Assembly (NCBI GenBank): GCA_938048785.1
Contig: CALIUJ010000166.1
Coordinates: forward strand, 1 to 32,461
Length of the DNA: 32,461 bases
Reading direction: 5' to 3'
Origin: an uncultured Archaeoglobaceae archaeon
GTDB taxonomy: Archaea > Halobacteriota > Archaeoglobi > Archaeoglobales > Archaeoglobaceae
In this document: in pieces, positions 8,027 through 16,324 of the stretch
How positions within the stretch are numbered: position 1 is the stretch's first letter
How the letters are laid out: every line of letters starts with the position of its first letter
Made by a program: the position numbers and the translations under genes
Notes under the pieces: model-generated
Seen by the model: only the letters and a program-made list of their open reading frames with translations
The model's database searches: none
Told to the model about the DNA's origin: nothing

Positions 8027-9061
8027 TTACCTCTTCCTCGTGAAGAGTAATCCAATTGCGGAAACGAAGAGTGCAGCGAAGACAACAGCGGCGAATCTGT
8101 AAACCGCATCCCTCAACTCTGGGTTTATCATGTAGCCCGACGTTCCCCAGATTATAAGTCCGATGGAAACTGCGATGAAAGCGAACGTGAAGTATTTGCC
8201 TACCTTTCTACCTTCGCTAAAGGCGTCGATCGCCCTTGCGATCACAACTGCGATCGCTGAAAGCGTTATCCACCCTATGCTGTAAAAAACGAAGTTCGCA
8301 ATCGCCAAATAGGGCTGAGTTTGTAGGATAGAAGCGTTGAAACCAAGGGATATGCCGACCAAGAGAAGAATTCCCGAACCAAGGTAGAATATGAACGAAA
8401 TTCTCCCCTCGCTCACGCTTTTCTTCACCGCACCCATCAGATCTTCCAAGACTTTGTCCACGCCGTAGGCTTTTAAAACGAAGTATAAACCAAGGAAAAG
8501 TATTATCCCGCCCACGCCCCACTCGGGATGTTGTAAAAGTAGGAAGACCGAGTAAACGAGAAAAATGAATCCTATAGGAGCTAAAGTCGCCCTTGCGATC
8601 TTTGGCTCATTGAACATTCTCTTAAGCAGAAAATAAGTGCTCTCAAGCGTTTTGCTCTGCTTTATCACGACCCTATGCAATGCGTTGACCTTGAAGCGTG
8701 AGTAAACGAGGGGAAGAACAAACTCGTCTTCGGAACCATCGGTCACGATGATCACGCTCTCTGGGTTTAGCTTCATTTGAACGATGTCAAGCTGTTCCGC
8801 TATCTTGTTATCCGAAACCTTTCCGACGTTTTTGTCTCCCGTGACGACGACGATTTCGCAATCTTCACCTCTTTCAACGAGCTCGTCGTAGATTTTTATC
8901 GCCGAAAACATCGCATTGGCATCCGAGTCCTCTGGATCTGCGAGGATTAAGCGGGTTGCAGATTCGAGAACGTTTTCTCTGCCTACGACAGGTGAAGCTA
9001 TTCCGGTTTTCACGCCAAGATCGTCGTCTCTGTCAATCGCTATTACGACTTTCTTCGCCAC
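8027..9061 (-). CDS. DUF373 family archaeal membrane protein
   Basis: 344 residues with a GTG start (GTG GCG AAG). The N-terminal 130 residues are soluble and have the DUF373 signature (VVIAIDRDDDLGVKTGIASP, ADPEDSDANAMFSAIKIYDEL, EIVVVTGDKNVGKVSD, VIIVTDGSEDEFVLPL). The rest has about six hydrophobic helices, ending FAALFVSAIGLLFTRKR. The family is confined to archaea and its function is unknown. The minus strand carries ACTTATATATTTTTC about 20-30 bases before the GTG, suggesting its own leaderless transcript, although it also lies just after the acyl-CoA dehydrogenase gene in the same direction. Confidence 0.88.
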   Translation of the reverse strand: MAKKVVIAIDRDDDLGVKTGIASPVVGRENVLESATRLILADPEDSDANAMFSAIKIYDELVERGEDCEIVVVTGDKNVGKVSDNKIAEQLDIVQMKLNPESVIIVTDGSEDEFVLPLVYSRFKVNALHRVVIKQSKTLESTYFLLKRMFNEPKIARATLAPIGFIFLVYSVFLLLQHPEWGVGGIILFLGLYFVLKAYGVDKVLEDLMGAVKKSVSEGRISFIFYLGSGILLLVGISLGFNASILQTQPYLAIANFVFYSIGWITLSAIAVVIARAIDAFSEGRKVGKYFTFAFIAVSIGLIIWGTSGYMINPELRDAVYRFAAVVFAALFVSAIGLLFTRKR

Positions 9062-9097
9062 AAAACAAATTTGGAGAAAAATATATAAGTTTTTAGG

Positions 9098-10249
9098 CTA
9101 CCTCATCTTTCCAAAAATTTCCCTCGAAATCGTGTTGAGTTGAACCTCCTTCGTTCCCTCGTAGATCTCGGTTATCTTCGAATCCCTCAGAAATCTCTCC
9201 ACCTCGTATTCCGCGATGTATCCATAGCCACCGTGCATCTGCACAGCTTCGTCGCAAACCTTTACTGCGAGCTTTCCAGCGAGATACTTTGCCATCGATG
9301 TGATCGCTGGATCCACCTTCTTGTTGTCCCAATTCCAAGCTGCTCGATAAACGAGAAGGCGGACCGCTTCAATTTGCGCCCTTAAGTCTGCAACTCTGTG
9401 TTGCAAAGCTTGAAAAGCTCCAATCGGTTGTCCAAACTGCTTTCTCTGCTTTAAGTAGTTCACTGTTCTGTCAAAAGCTCCTTGTGCGATCCCCAACGCT
9501 TGCGCAGCGATTTCAATTCTGCTCTCGTTGAAGAACTCCAACACTTGATAAAAGCCACGATTTATTTGCCCAATAACAGCGGATTCGTCAACTCTAACAT
9601 CTTTAAACGCTACCTCGCCTGTGGGAGACGCACGAATTCCAAGTTTTCCCTTTATTGGCGTTATTTTTATTCCGTCCATCTTCTTGTTCAAGAGGAAAGT
9701 TGTGAAACCACGATACCTTGGCTGAGTCTCCTCGGTTACAGCGAGCACAACGAAGTAATCTGCGATCGGAGCATTCGTTATGAAGGTCTTAGAGCCATTT
9801 ATAACCCATCCATCGCCATCTTTAACTGCTCTCGTCCTTATAGCTGTGAGATCGCTACCCGCTTCTGGCTCCGTGTAGCAACCAGCGGTAATCGCTTTGC
9901 CCTTTGCAACCTTCGGCAAAACTTCTCTCTTCTGCTCTTCACTCCCAAAGAGCAAAATGAACTCAGATGAGAAGTCTGCCAAGATTATTGCGCTACCTAT
10001 TGTGCTATCCGCTCTGCAAAACTCTTCTGCGACGATCGTGTTCTCCAAACATCCCATTCCAGCACCGCCGTATTCTTCGGGGAAGTGAATTCCCATGAAG
10101 CCGAGTTCACAAGCTTTCTTCCAGAGCTCGAATGGAAATTCTTCCTTTTTGTCGTATTCCTCGGCTTTTTCCTTTAGAAACTCCTTCGTCGCAAATTCTC
10201 TCGCTGCTCTTCTAACATCCTCCTGCTCCTGTGTGAGCTCGAACTTCAT
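9098..10249 (-). CDS. Acyl-CoA dehydrogenase
   Basis: 383 residues from the ATG at 10249 (MKFELTQEQEDVRRAAREF), where family alignment starts. A longer frame back to a TTG at 10312 adds 21 residues unlike the family and is less likely. FAD and substrate motifs: CYTEPEAGSDL, WVINGSKTFITNAPIAD, and the C-terminal QMHGGYGYIAEYEVERFLRDSKITEIYEGTKEVQ with the usual catalytic glutamate region (YEGT). It oxidises acyl-CoA to enoyl-CoA in beta-oxidation, passing electrons to ETF. It sits 66 bases after the MptA gene in the same direction; nothing links it to aromatic synthesis beyond transcription. Together with the 3-hydroxyacyl-CoA dehydrogenase at 21965-22861 it indicates fatty-acid degradation, as in Archaeoglobus. 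Confidence 0.93.
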   Translation of the reverse strand: MKFELTQEQEDVRRAAREFATKEFLKEKAEEYDKKEEFPFELWKKACELGFMGIHFPEEYGGAGMGCLENTIVAEEFCRADSTIGSAIILADFSSEFILLFGSEEQKREVLPKVAKGKAITAGCYTEPEAGSDLTAIRTRAVKDGDGWVINGSKTFITNAPIADYFVVLAVTEETQPRYRGFTTFLLNKKMDGIKITPIKGKLGIRASPTGEVAFKDVRVDESAVIGQINRGFYQVLEFFNESRIEIAAQALGIAQGAFDRTVNYLKQRKQFGQPIGAFQALQHRVADLRAQIEAVRLLVYRAAWNWDNKKVDPAITSMAKYLAGKLAVKVCDEAVQMHGGYGYIAEYEVERFLRDSKITEIYEGTKEVQLNTISREIFGKMR

Positions 10250-10315
10250 GAAGAAAAATTTGCCTTCACCTTTAACTATTTTTCCATTTTCAACTTTAAA
10301 CTTTGGTGGCAAAGC

Positions 10316-11245
10316 TCATATAGATGTGTTTCCGAGCTCTTTCCTTAGATCGCCAATCGTTGCGATTTTCTCTGCAACCACGTTGTGTTGGTGAATACTT
10401 TCCTCGTTCTCTTGTCTGAAAAAAACCAAAATTTCGTCAGGAGCATTTGGAAAAGCTCTTAACAATTCAAAAGCCATCTTTCTCACGCTATCCTCGACGA
10501 ACATGGGATTCTGATGGACTCTATCCACAACTTCAAGTTCGTCTTCCCGCTTTAGGATTTCAAAGGTTTCAAAGCTCATGCTTGCCTTTGCAATGTCGAT
10601 CAGCTCTAAGATTGAAACCCTAAACTCGTCCTTCACCTGTATCTTTATCCTCGCTTTTCCTCGCTGGTTGTGTGAAGCCACTGGAATGACTCTTAAAATC
10701 TCCTGACTCTCTTCTTCGCTGTATCCCAATCCCATAAGCCTCTCGAGGGCTCTTGCCTTCACGAGTTCTTGCGCACAGGGGCAAGCGGTGATCCCACTCA
10801 CCTCTGCACCGATGAAGGCAATTCTTTTCCCACTTCTCGCCACGTAGGCATCGCTAAAGATCTTAACGACTTCTTGCGTTCTTTGTGCACTCTTAGGCGT
10901 TCTTTTTCTCATTATTAGGTCTGCAACCATGGATACTTCAGACTTCGTAGCGTATTCGTGCTTTTCGAGCAAGTTCTCGGCTATCCTTAGCGTTAGCTCT
11001 TCCACGTTTTCGATCGGCTGAGCTGTGAGCGTTTCGATCACTTCATCGATGACCTCAAAGTTTCTACTCAAACTAACCCCCTTTAGGTGAGAGGGGAGAT
11101 CAACGAACACGTCAAAGACCGAAATCAATATAATCGGTCTTTTTCCTTTCCTCAAAACTTGGACGAGCTTTCTTATACCTGTCGCACCTACTCTGCTGAG
11201 CTCGATCGGAAAATCTGGTTTCAAGAACTGGATATCGGGAAGCAT
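10316..11245 (-). CDS. mptA: GTP cyclohydrolase IV (MptA), archaeal methanopterin pathway
   Basis: 309 residues from the ATG at 11245 ([23 protein letters not shown]), matching the usual family start; the TTG at 11263 is less likely. Family features are [21 protein letters not shown], the metal/cysteine loop ITACPCAQE, and HNQRGKARI and [18 protein letters not shown]. MptA is an Fe(II)-dependent enzyme that opens GTP to 7,8-dihydroneopterin 2',3'-cyclic phosphate, the first step to tetrahydromethanopterin, which Archaeoglobales use in the reductive acetyl-CoA and lactate oxidation pathways. It follows the TyrA-AroQ-PheA gene by 43 bases. The MptA versus bacterial FolE2 choice rests on taxon and sequence and is fairly sure. 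Confidence 0.9.
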   Translation of the reverse strand: MLPDIQFLKPDFPIELSRVGATGIRKLVQVLRKGKRPIILISVFDVFVDLPSHLKGVSLSRNFEVIDEVIETLTAQPIENVEELTLRIAENLLEKHEYATKSEVSMVADLIMRKRTPKSAQRTQEVVKIFSDAYVARSGKRIAFIGAEVSGITACPCAQELVKARALERLMGLGYSEEESQEILRVIPVASHNQRGKARIKIQVKDEFRVSILELIDIAKASMSFETFEILKREDELEVVDRVHQNPMFVEDSVRKMAFELLRAFPNAPDEILVFFRQENEESIHQHNVVAEKIATIGDLRKELGNTSI

Positions 11246-11288
11246 AGCAAAAGTGCGATTCAAAAAATTTCAAGGTTTCGTTGAATGC

Positions 11289-13130
11289 TCAGTACACCTC
11301 CAATTTTTCGAGCTCATCGAAGACGCCTATGATCTTGTAAAACGTAGTAACCTCTTTTAGCTCTCTAACGTCTTCTTCTGTCAGCGGAGCTTCGACTTCA
11401 ACGAAGAATATGTAATCCCCAAGCCCGGTTCGAGCGGGTCTCGATTCGAGTTTTCTCAAGTTTATCCCATTCTTGTAGAAGACTTCGAGCACATTTTTCA
11501 GAGCTCCAGGTTTATCCTCGACTGCGAAGAACAGCGAAGTTATTCTGCCCTTGAACTTTCCAGTCTTTTTTCTTATCGCATAAAACCTCGTGACGTTTCT
11601 TTCCTTCAAATCTTGTATTCCCTTCCTCAGAATGCAGAGTTTGTAAAGTTTTGCAGCGTTTTCGGAAACGATTGCAGCGGAAAAGTCGTCGAGCAGTCTC
11701 ACGGCATCGCTCGTGGATGAAGTGTATCTGATCTCAGCGTTCGGCAGGTAATTGTTTATGAAACCCATGCACTGCGCTATCGCCTGGGGATGGGAGTAAA
11801 CTATTCTCACCTCGTTGAACTTCAGATCTCTTTTTGCAACAAGACAGTTGTTGACTTCGAGCTTCGTCTCACCAAAGACTTCGACTTCATGGCTTAACAA
11901 CGCATCTAAAACTGGTAAAACTGTTCCATTCACGGAGTTTTCGATTGGAACTATTCCGTAGTCGACTTCACCACTTTCAACGAGCTTTATCACTTCATCT
12001 GTCGTTGAGCAGTAGCGGAGTGGTAACCTTGAGCCCACGAGCTTTAGAGCGACTTCCTCGCTAAAGCTTCCCTTCGGTCCAAGGACTGCAACCGTTTTCT
12101 TTACCCCTATGGTGCTATACTCCTCCTCCTTTGTGAGCTTCATTATTCTCAAGAAGATCTCCTCGAGATGTAGCGGGCTCAACTTTGTTTTTCTGAGAAT
12201 CGTTCTAATCTTTTCCTCCTCGACTTCCCTAACTTCGATCGGTTCACCCTTAGCCCTCTTCTCTTCCGCTATCTTCTTCGCAATCTCAACTCTTTTTTCT
12301 ATAAGCTTTAAGATCAAGGTATCAATAACCGCAATCGCTCCACGCATCTTTTCAAGCTCTCTAAAATCTTCGGTGACTTTGCAAGTTTCAAGGATTAGCT
12401 CGCTGTTCCAGCTATCTCCCATTTTTTCCCTTAAGCTAAAGAAAAGACGTCTAAAGTTCTCTTTGTCTTTTAAAATCTCGTTCAACGCATTGATCCTGGC
12501 AACGAAGTTCTCTCTTTCTCTCTCAGCGTTCTTCTGGATCAAATAGCACATCTCCCAGTTTTGGCTCAGGAATCTCGAAGACAGCTTTTTAAACACGTTG
12601 TATATCTGCGTCCCAAATGGCAGAGCTTCGTAAAGATCTGCAAAGGAGAAGAGAAGGAAATGCGTTAAGCCTTGGATCTTCGCCATTGCTTTGTCGTGCG
12701 TTTCCGCGTCCATTCTCGTTAAAATAGCTCCACTTTTGATGAACTCGTTCAATATCATTCTTTCTTCCTCTCTCCCACACTCGTGCACAACGATGACGTT
12801 GGAAAGCGCGATCTCGCTGTCTCTACCAAACATCGGGTGTATGCTCAGGTAGTCGAAACCGCTTCTCTCAAAGATGGGCAAAGAAATCGATTTTACCGAT
12901 GCGACGTCAACAAGTAAAGCGTTTTTCTTCGCCTCTGCACTTAAATGCGCAATTGCGCTCTTTATTTCTCCCATTGGAACGCATACAAAGATCACGTCAA
13001 AGTTTGACAAGTCGTTCACTTCCCTCTTCGATTCTTCGACGTCGTAACCCTTAACGTAGTATCCCCTGAGGTAGAAGAACTCTTTCAAAAGACTTCCAAG
13101 ATCGCCTACGCCATAGATTAGGATGTTCAT
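11289..13130 (-). CDS. tyrA-aroQ-pheA: Trifunctional TyrA-AroQ-PheA: prephenate dehydrogenase, chorismate mutase, prephenate dehydratase with ACT domain
   Basis: 613 residues with three enzymes in line. TyrA (about 1-240): dinucleotide fold MNILIYGVGDLGSLLKEF and LSIHPMFGRD. AroQ (about 255-345): MRGAIAVIDTLILKLIEKRVEIA...EKRAKGEPI..REVEEEKI. PheA (about 350-525): VLGPKGSFSEEVAL, YGIVPIENSVNGTV, NNCLVAKRDL, VYSHPQAIAQC and the catalytic NVTRF. ACT (about 530-600): FFAVEDKPGALKNVLEVF..GINLRKLESRP, with the ESRP phenylalanine-binding motif. It converts chorismate to prephenate and then to both the Tyr and Phe precursors. This domain order is the one described for A. fulgidus. ATGA overlap with aroD; the ACT domain implies feedback by Phe. 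Confidence 0.96.
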   Translation of the reverse strand: MNILIYGVGDLGSLLKEFFYLRGYYVKGYDVEESKREVNDLSNFDVIFVCVPMGEIKSAIAHLSAEAKKNALLVDVASVKSISLPIFERSGFDYLSIHPMFGRDSEIALSNVIVVHECGREEERMILNEFIKSGAILTRMDAETHDKAMAKIQGLTHFLLFSFADLYEALPFGTQIYNVFKKLSSRFLSQNWEMCYLIQKNAERERENFVARINALNEILKDKENFRRLFFSLREKMGDSWNSELILETCKVTEDFRELEKMRGAIAVIDTLILKLIEKRVEIAKKIAEEKRAKGEPIEVREVEEEKIRTILRKTKLSPLHLEEIFLRIMKLTKEEEYSTIGVKKTVAVLGPKGSFSEEVALKLVGSRLPLRYCSTTDEVIKLVESGEVDYGIVPIENSVNGTVLPVLDALLSHEVEVFGETKLEVNNCLVAKRDLKFNEVRIVYSHPQAIAQCMGFINNYLPNAEIRYTSSTSDAVRLLDDFSAAIVSENAAKLYKLCILRKGIQDLKERNVTRFYAIRKKTGKFKGRITSLFFAVEDKPGALKNVLEVFYKNGINLRKLESRPARTGLGDYIFFVEVEAPLTEEDVRELKEVTTFYKIIGVFDELEKLEVY

Positions 13131-13726
13131 GGTCTCAGCCCTAAAAGTCTCAGAGTTTCGATCATCTCCCCGAGCTCGAATTGCCCGGGAGCTTTTTTGT
13201 TACCCACATAGCAATACACCATCGGGGCTCCAAGCAACAGAGATGCGAGCCTCGTGAACTTGAATTCTTCACCCATCAAAAATGCTATAAGATTTTCGTA
13301 TTCAAGGAGAAGCTTTGCGAGTTTCCTCCAGTCTTCCATGGAGTTGCCCATCGTCGCTATCTTAAAGTAATCCCCCCTCTTGGATTCCACGAGGTCTTTC
13401 AGAACTTCGTATCTTGGGGTCTCCTTGAAGTTGTGATACGACTCAATGATCTTGCAATCGAAGAGCTTGAAGATTTCATCTCCCAAACTTTGCTCAAGAT
13501 CTACAAATTCCGCATAAACTTTTTTTGCAAAACTCTTAAGCTGTTCGATCCTTTCCTCCTCGTTTCCCTCGTATCTCCCACCATCTACCTTTCTCCTAAG
13601 TGTAACGATGTATCTTCCGCTTCGCAAGCGTTCAAATTTTCCGAGGTCAAGTCTCAGCTCGATCAAATCCGCCTTATCTGCGAGCGGGATTTCTTCCTGA
13701 CTTGAAACTGTCGCCACGAGCATCAT
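13127..13726 (-). CDS. aroD: 3-dehydroquinate dehydratase, type I (AroD)
   Basis: 199 residues, slightly short for the family (about 220). Type I features: KADLIELRLDL, IVTLRRKVDGGRYEGNEEER, the catalytic histidine in IIESYHNFKETP, the Schiff-base lysine in DYFKIATMGNSMED, ALIAFLMGEE-like and FTRLASLLLGAPMVYCYV, and APGQFELGEM near the end. It turns 3-dehydroquinate into 3-dehydroshikimate. It starts on the ATGA shared with the DHQ synthase II stop and ends on the ATGA shared with the TyrA fusion. A second in-frame ATG follows the first, so the start could be one codon later. Confidence 0.93.
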   Translation of the reverse strand: MMLVATVSSQEEIPLADKADLIELRLDLGKFERLRSGRYIVTLRRKVDGGRYEGNEEERIEQLKSFAKKVYAEFVDLEQSLGDEIFKLFDCKIIESYHNFKETPRYEVLKDLVESKRGDYFKIATMGNSMEDWRKLAKLLLEYENLIAFLMGEEFKFTRLASLLLGAPMVYCYVGNKKAPGQFELGEMIETLRLLGLRP

Positions 13727-14688
13727 TTCTCTACCACGAACTCATCAACGCTTACACCAAAATGCCTCCCTTTCTCTCCCAGCCAAACCAGAACTTCTTC
13801 TCCCTCTCTTAGCTCTGAAACAGAAACGTGTTTTCCTTCTGGACTTACAAGCTTGATAGTTTCAGCGTTCTGGAGAATTACTGAACCTTCTATGCCGTTA
13901 CACTCCGCAACTATCAAGATCATGGGTCTTCTCTCTATCTTAACTCTCCCGACGTAGCTCTTTCTCGTCTCTCCATCGAACCTTACGATCTCGACTTCGT
14001 CGCCTGCTTTAAGTTCGCTAAGATACTTCGTTTTCTCCCCAACCTTCAGATACGCGCTCACACTTCCCGCATTTACCCTGAAAGGACGAGATGCAACGTA
14101 TTCGCTTTCTTCGCTCTCGCTTGCAACCAAGAACATAAAAGATGCTTTGTTCCCGACAAGCATACCTTCGCCAACGCTCATCAAAGAAACCGTGTCTACG
14201 CAAACCCTTTCCCCCAGCCCAAGGGGGCGAATCTCTTTTATCTTTGCCTTAACCAATTCCAACTTCTTCTTCCGAGCCTTTACGAGTTCTGAGTATCTTC
14301 TTAACTCCTCTCTGCTACCTTTCACAGCAATCCCATCTGCGCCTTTTTCCAACGTAGTTAAGGCGAGATTTGCATCCTCGAAGTTGTCAACGATCACGAT
14401 CGCCTTCCCCTTCTTCATCGCAACGATGTTCTCGAGCGGTATAACCTTCCAGTCTGAGAACTTCAACAACGCTATCTCCTTTGAAAGCGCCTTCTGCTGA
14501 TCCAACGCAGATCTAATATCCAAGATCTCCCCCAGCGACAATAAAGAGATTCTTCCAAGCTTCTTCGCTTTCTCCAAAAACTCCTCTTTTACGACCGCTC
14601 CATCAAATCCAAGCTCTATTGCATCTTTGAGCGCCTCTTTTACACCTTCCCAATCATCTCCATCTGCTAATAGCCAGATCTCCTTCAT
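13723..14688 (-). CDS. aroB': 3-dehydroquinate synthase II (archaeal AroB')
   Basis: 321 residues. It begins [33 protein letters not shown] and shows [71 protein letters not shown] and [15 protein letters not shown], all typical of the archaeal enzyme (MJ1249 family). It performs the NAD-dependent oxidative deamination and cyclisation of 2-amino-3,7-dideoxy-D-threo-hept-6-ulosonate to 3-dehydroquinate, replacing DAHP synthase/AroB. It starts 35 bases before the stop of the upstream ADH synthase gene, so the two are tightly coupled, and it overlaps aroD by ATGA. Confidence 0.94.
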   Translation of the reverse strand: MKEIWLLADGDDWEGVKEALKDAIELGFDGAVVKEEFLEKAKKLGRISLLSLGEILDIRSALDQQKALSKEIALLKFSDWKVIPLENIVAMKKGKAIVIVDNFEDANLALTTLEKGADGIAVKGSREELRRYSELVKARKKKLELVKAKIKEIRPLGLGERVCVDTVSLMSVGEGMLVGNKASFMFLVASESEESEYVASRPFRVNAGSVSAYLKVGEKTKYLSELKAGDEVEIVRFDGETRKSYVGRVKIERRPMILIVAECNGIEGSVILQNAETIKLVSPEGKHVSVSELREGEEVLVWLGEKGRHFGVSVDEFVVEK

Positions 14689-15436
14689 TTTCCATCACTT
14701 CCTCTACGCTCATCTGCTCGTGGATTATGTGATGCAAAGCCTTAGCAATGTCCCTTGGCGATGGACTGTTAAAAATGTTTCTTCCCACCGCAACCCCGGA
14801 GGCTCCGCTTTTCATCGCGATCTCAACTTTCCTAAGCAATTCTATCTCGCCTTCTTTGCTACCACCCGCGATGACAACTGGAATCTTGCAGAACTTCACG
14901 ACTTCTGCAAAGCCATCTATGTATGGAACCTTTACGATGTCCGCACCAAGCTCGTAGCCAATCCTCGCGCATTGTTTCACAGTTTCAACGTTCACCTCCA
15001 CTTTCCCCCTTGGATACATCATCGCAAGCACAGGAACTCCAAAGCTGTCAGCTTCATCGCAGACCATTCCGAGTTCTTCGAGTTGTCTCGCCTCCGTTTC
15101 ACTTCCAACGTTGACGTGAACACTCACAGCATCTGCACCAAGCTTTAAAGCGCTCTCAACGTTGGAGATTATTCTCTTGTCGTTCGGATCCTTGCTTAAA
15201 TACGTCGACGCGCTTAAATGAACGATCAAGCCAACTTCGAGATCTGCGATCACTTTTGAGTTCTTTACCACTCCCTTGTGCATCACGACAGCATCGATGT
15301 AATCCGCAACTAATCTGAGCAATTCATCGATGTTTTGCAGTCCATCCTCAACTTTTGTTACTCCATGGTCCACAGGCATTATCAAAGTTCGCCCATTTTC
15401 AAAAATACGTCTCATTCTTCTTTTTTTACCTATCAT
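14654..15436 (-). CDS. aroA': 2-amino-3,7-dideoxy-D-threo-hept-6-ulosonate synthase (archaeal AroA')
   Basis: 260 residues from the ATG at 15436 ([25 protein letters not shown]). The frame stays open to a TTG at 15478, but those residues are unlike the family. Class I aldolase fold: [63 protein letters not shown] (Schiff-base lysine), [11 protein letters not shown] and [12 protein letters not shown]. The context (AroB', AroD, TyrA fusion) favours ADH synthase over fructose-bisphosphate aldolase. It joins aspartate semialdehyde with a 6-deoxy-5-ketofructose phosphate. A GGGGGTG Shine-Dalgarno lies 6 bases before the ATG, inside a short leader ORF that ends 11 bases into this gene. First gene of the aromatic operon. 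Confidence 0.92.
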   Translation of the reverse strand: MIGKKRRMRRIFENGRTLIMPVDHGVTKVEDGLQNIDELLRLVADYIDAVVMHKGVVKNSKVIADLEVGLIVHLSASTYLSKDPNDKRIISNVESALKLGADAVSVHVNVGSETEARQLEELGMVCDEADSFGVPVLAMMYPRGKVEVNVETVKQCARIGYELGADIVKVPYIDGFAEVVKFCKIPVVIAGGSKEGEIELLRKVEIAMKSGASGVAVGRNIFNSPSPRDIAKALHHIIHEQMSVEEVMENEGDLAISRWR

Positions 15437-15491
15437 ATAAAACACCCCCGATATATACAGGGCATAGAGATTTTGCAAACACCGAAGCCAT
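15426..15491 (-). CDS. Putative 21-residue leader ORF of the aromatic operon
   Basis: A short frame starts at ATG 15491-15489, preceded by a perfect Shine-Dalgarno AGGAGGTG (15506-15499) with 7-base spacing. The product starts MASVF, ends VLYDR and has one Phe and two Tyr but no Trp. Its TAA stop (15428-15426) lies 11 bases inside aroA', in another frame, so translating ribosomes would end exactly where aroA' initiates. That is the arrangement expected of a translationally coupled leader peptide. The Shine-Dalgarno is the best in the neighbourhood. No homologue was recognised; whether the peptide or only its translation matters is open. Confidence 0.5.
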   Translation of the reverse strand: MASVFAKSLCPVYIGGVLYDR

Positions 15492-15529
15492 TGCAGAACA
15501 CCTCCTAATGCTTAAAACTCAAAATAATA

Positions 15530-15583
15530 CCAGCTAAACCTAAAACCGAAAGATTCGAGGAGCTTTGCTGTTGGTTTAGCTGG
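15530..15583 (-). promoter_or_regulatory. Hairpin element at the 5' end of the aromatic operon leader
   Basis: A perfect 11-bp inverted repeat, CCAGCTAAACC (15530-15540) and GGTTTAGCTGG (15573-15583), encloses 32 bases. Read as minus-strand RNA it would sit at the extreme 5' end of the aro transcript if the TATA at 15608-15615 is used. The loop contains CUCCU, which could pair with the AGGAG of the leader ORF Shine-Dalgarno (15506-15502). A U-rich stretch (TATTATTTTGAGTTTT) follows the stem. It could instead be a DNA operator between the two divergent operons. Confidence 0.5.
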
Positions 15584-15607
15584 CATCAAATAAACTCACC
15601 AAAGAGG

Positions 15608-15624
15608 TATTTAAAGTTTTCTCG
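15608..15624 (-). promoter_or_regulatory. Probable BRE/TATA promoter of the aromatic operon
   Basis: The minus strand reads CGAGAAAACTTTAAATA: a consensus-like BRE (GAAAAC) and TATA box (TTTAAATA, 15615-15608). Transcription would start about 25 bases further on, near 15587, just before the hairpin, leaving a leader of about 150 bases before aroA'. A second TATA-like GTATATAT at 15450-15457 lies too close to the aroA' ATG for a Shine-Dalgarno-bearing leader but could drive a leaderless form. Confidence 0.5.
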
Positions 15625-15704
15625 ATTTTTTAGATTTTTACCAGTTTTGTCCAAACCGAGAAAGATTATTAAGTTTAGAAACTAAGGATTCATCGGGTGA
15701 GAAC

Positions 15705-16088
15705 ATGAAGTTGGCACTGGTTCTGGTAAGCGGAGAACTTGAAAAATTGCAGGCTGCAAGCATAATAGCGAGTGTGGCGTCGAGTTTTGGAGAAGTAGCG
15801 ATATTTGCGACAATGGACGGGCTAATGGCTTTCAAAAAGGACGTTGTCAAATCAAGAGCCTGGAAATGCGGGGAACTTGGGAAAAGTATGCTTTCCGCGA
15901 ATGTTCCATTGTTCCCCGAGGTTCTGAGACAGGCAAAGGAGGTCGGCAATCTAAAGATTTACGCCTGTGGGATGATCATGGACATGCTTGGGCTTAAGAA
16001 AGAGGACTTCGTAGACATATTCGACGACGTGATCGGGGTTACTGGGTTCTTGAGGATGATCGAGGATGCGAAGGTTCTGTTTATCTGA
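15705..16088 (+). CDS. DsrE/DsrF/DrsH-like family sulfur-relay protein
   Basis: 127 residues, preceded by GGGTGA 4 bases before the ATG. It begins MKLALVLVSGELEKLQAASIIASVASSFGEVAIFATMDGL and has cysteines in RAWKCGEL and KIYACGMIMDMLGL; the second (in YACGM) is where DsrE-type proteins carry the persulfide cysteine. The family takes part in passing sulfane sulfur between carriers. It is the first gene of a run with TusA, an SQR-like flavoprotein and DUF1641, which points to sulfur transfer in the cytoplasm. Its exact donor and acceptor cannot be read from sequence. Confidence 0.85.
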   Translation: MKLALVLVSGELEKLQAASIIASVASSFGEVAIFATMDGLMAFKKDVVKSRAWKCGELGKSMLSANVPLFPEVLRQAKEVGNLKIYACGMIMDMLGLKKEDFVDIFDDVIGVTGFLRMIEDAKVLFI

Positions 16089-16099
16089 AGGGGATAAAG

Positions 16100-16321
16100 A
16101 TGGTTGTGATCGATGCGAGAGGTAGCTATTGCCCGGGACCATTGATGGAACTAATAAAGACGATAAAGAAGGTGCCATTGGGGGAAAAGATAGAGCTGTT
16201 GTCAAGCGATGCAAGCTCGGCGAAGGATGTGCCAGAATGGGTAAAAAGGGCTGGGCATGAGTTGGTTGAGATAAAGAAAGAGGAAGATTACTGGAGAATC
16301 GTTGTTAAAAAAACGAAGTAA
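16100..16321 (+). CDS. tusA: TusA/SirA-like sulfur carrier protein
   Basis: 73 residues, the usual size. The CPxP signature is present as SYCPGPLMELIKTIKKVPLG with the sulfur-accepting cysteine at residue 11, followed by LLSSDASSAKDVPEWVKRAGHELV, which is the typical second half. It carries sulfur as a persulfide and hands it to partner proteins. A GGGGAT Shine-Dalgarno lies about 7 bases upstream. It starts 11 bases after the DsrE-like stop and ends 3 bases before the flavoprotein ATG, so all are co-transcribed. Confidence 0.94.
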   Translation: MVVIDARGSYCPGPLMELIKTIKKVPLGEKIELLSSDASSAKDVPEWVKRAGHELVEIKKEEDYWRIVVKKTK

Positions 16322-16324
16322 ACT

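Noticed and set aside
10250-10312. N-terminal extension of the acyl-CoA dehydrogenase from TTG 10312
   Set aside because: The 21 added residues have no counterpart in the family and the normal start motif follows at ATG 10249.
13181-13705. 174-codon plus-strand frame opposite aroD
   Set aside because: aroD on the minus strand has its active-site residues and operon overlaps; the opposite frame has no recognisable features.
14748-15148. Plus-strand frames opposite the ADH synthase gene
   Set aside because: Shadows of a clearly conserved class I aldolase-fold gene.
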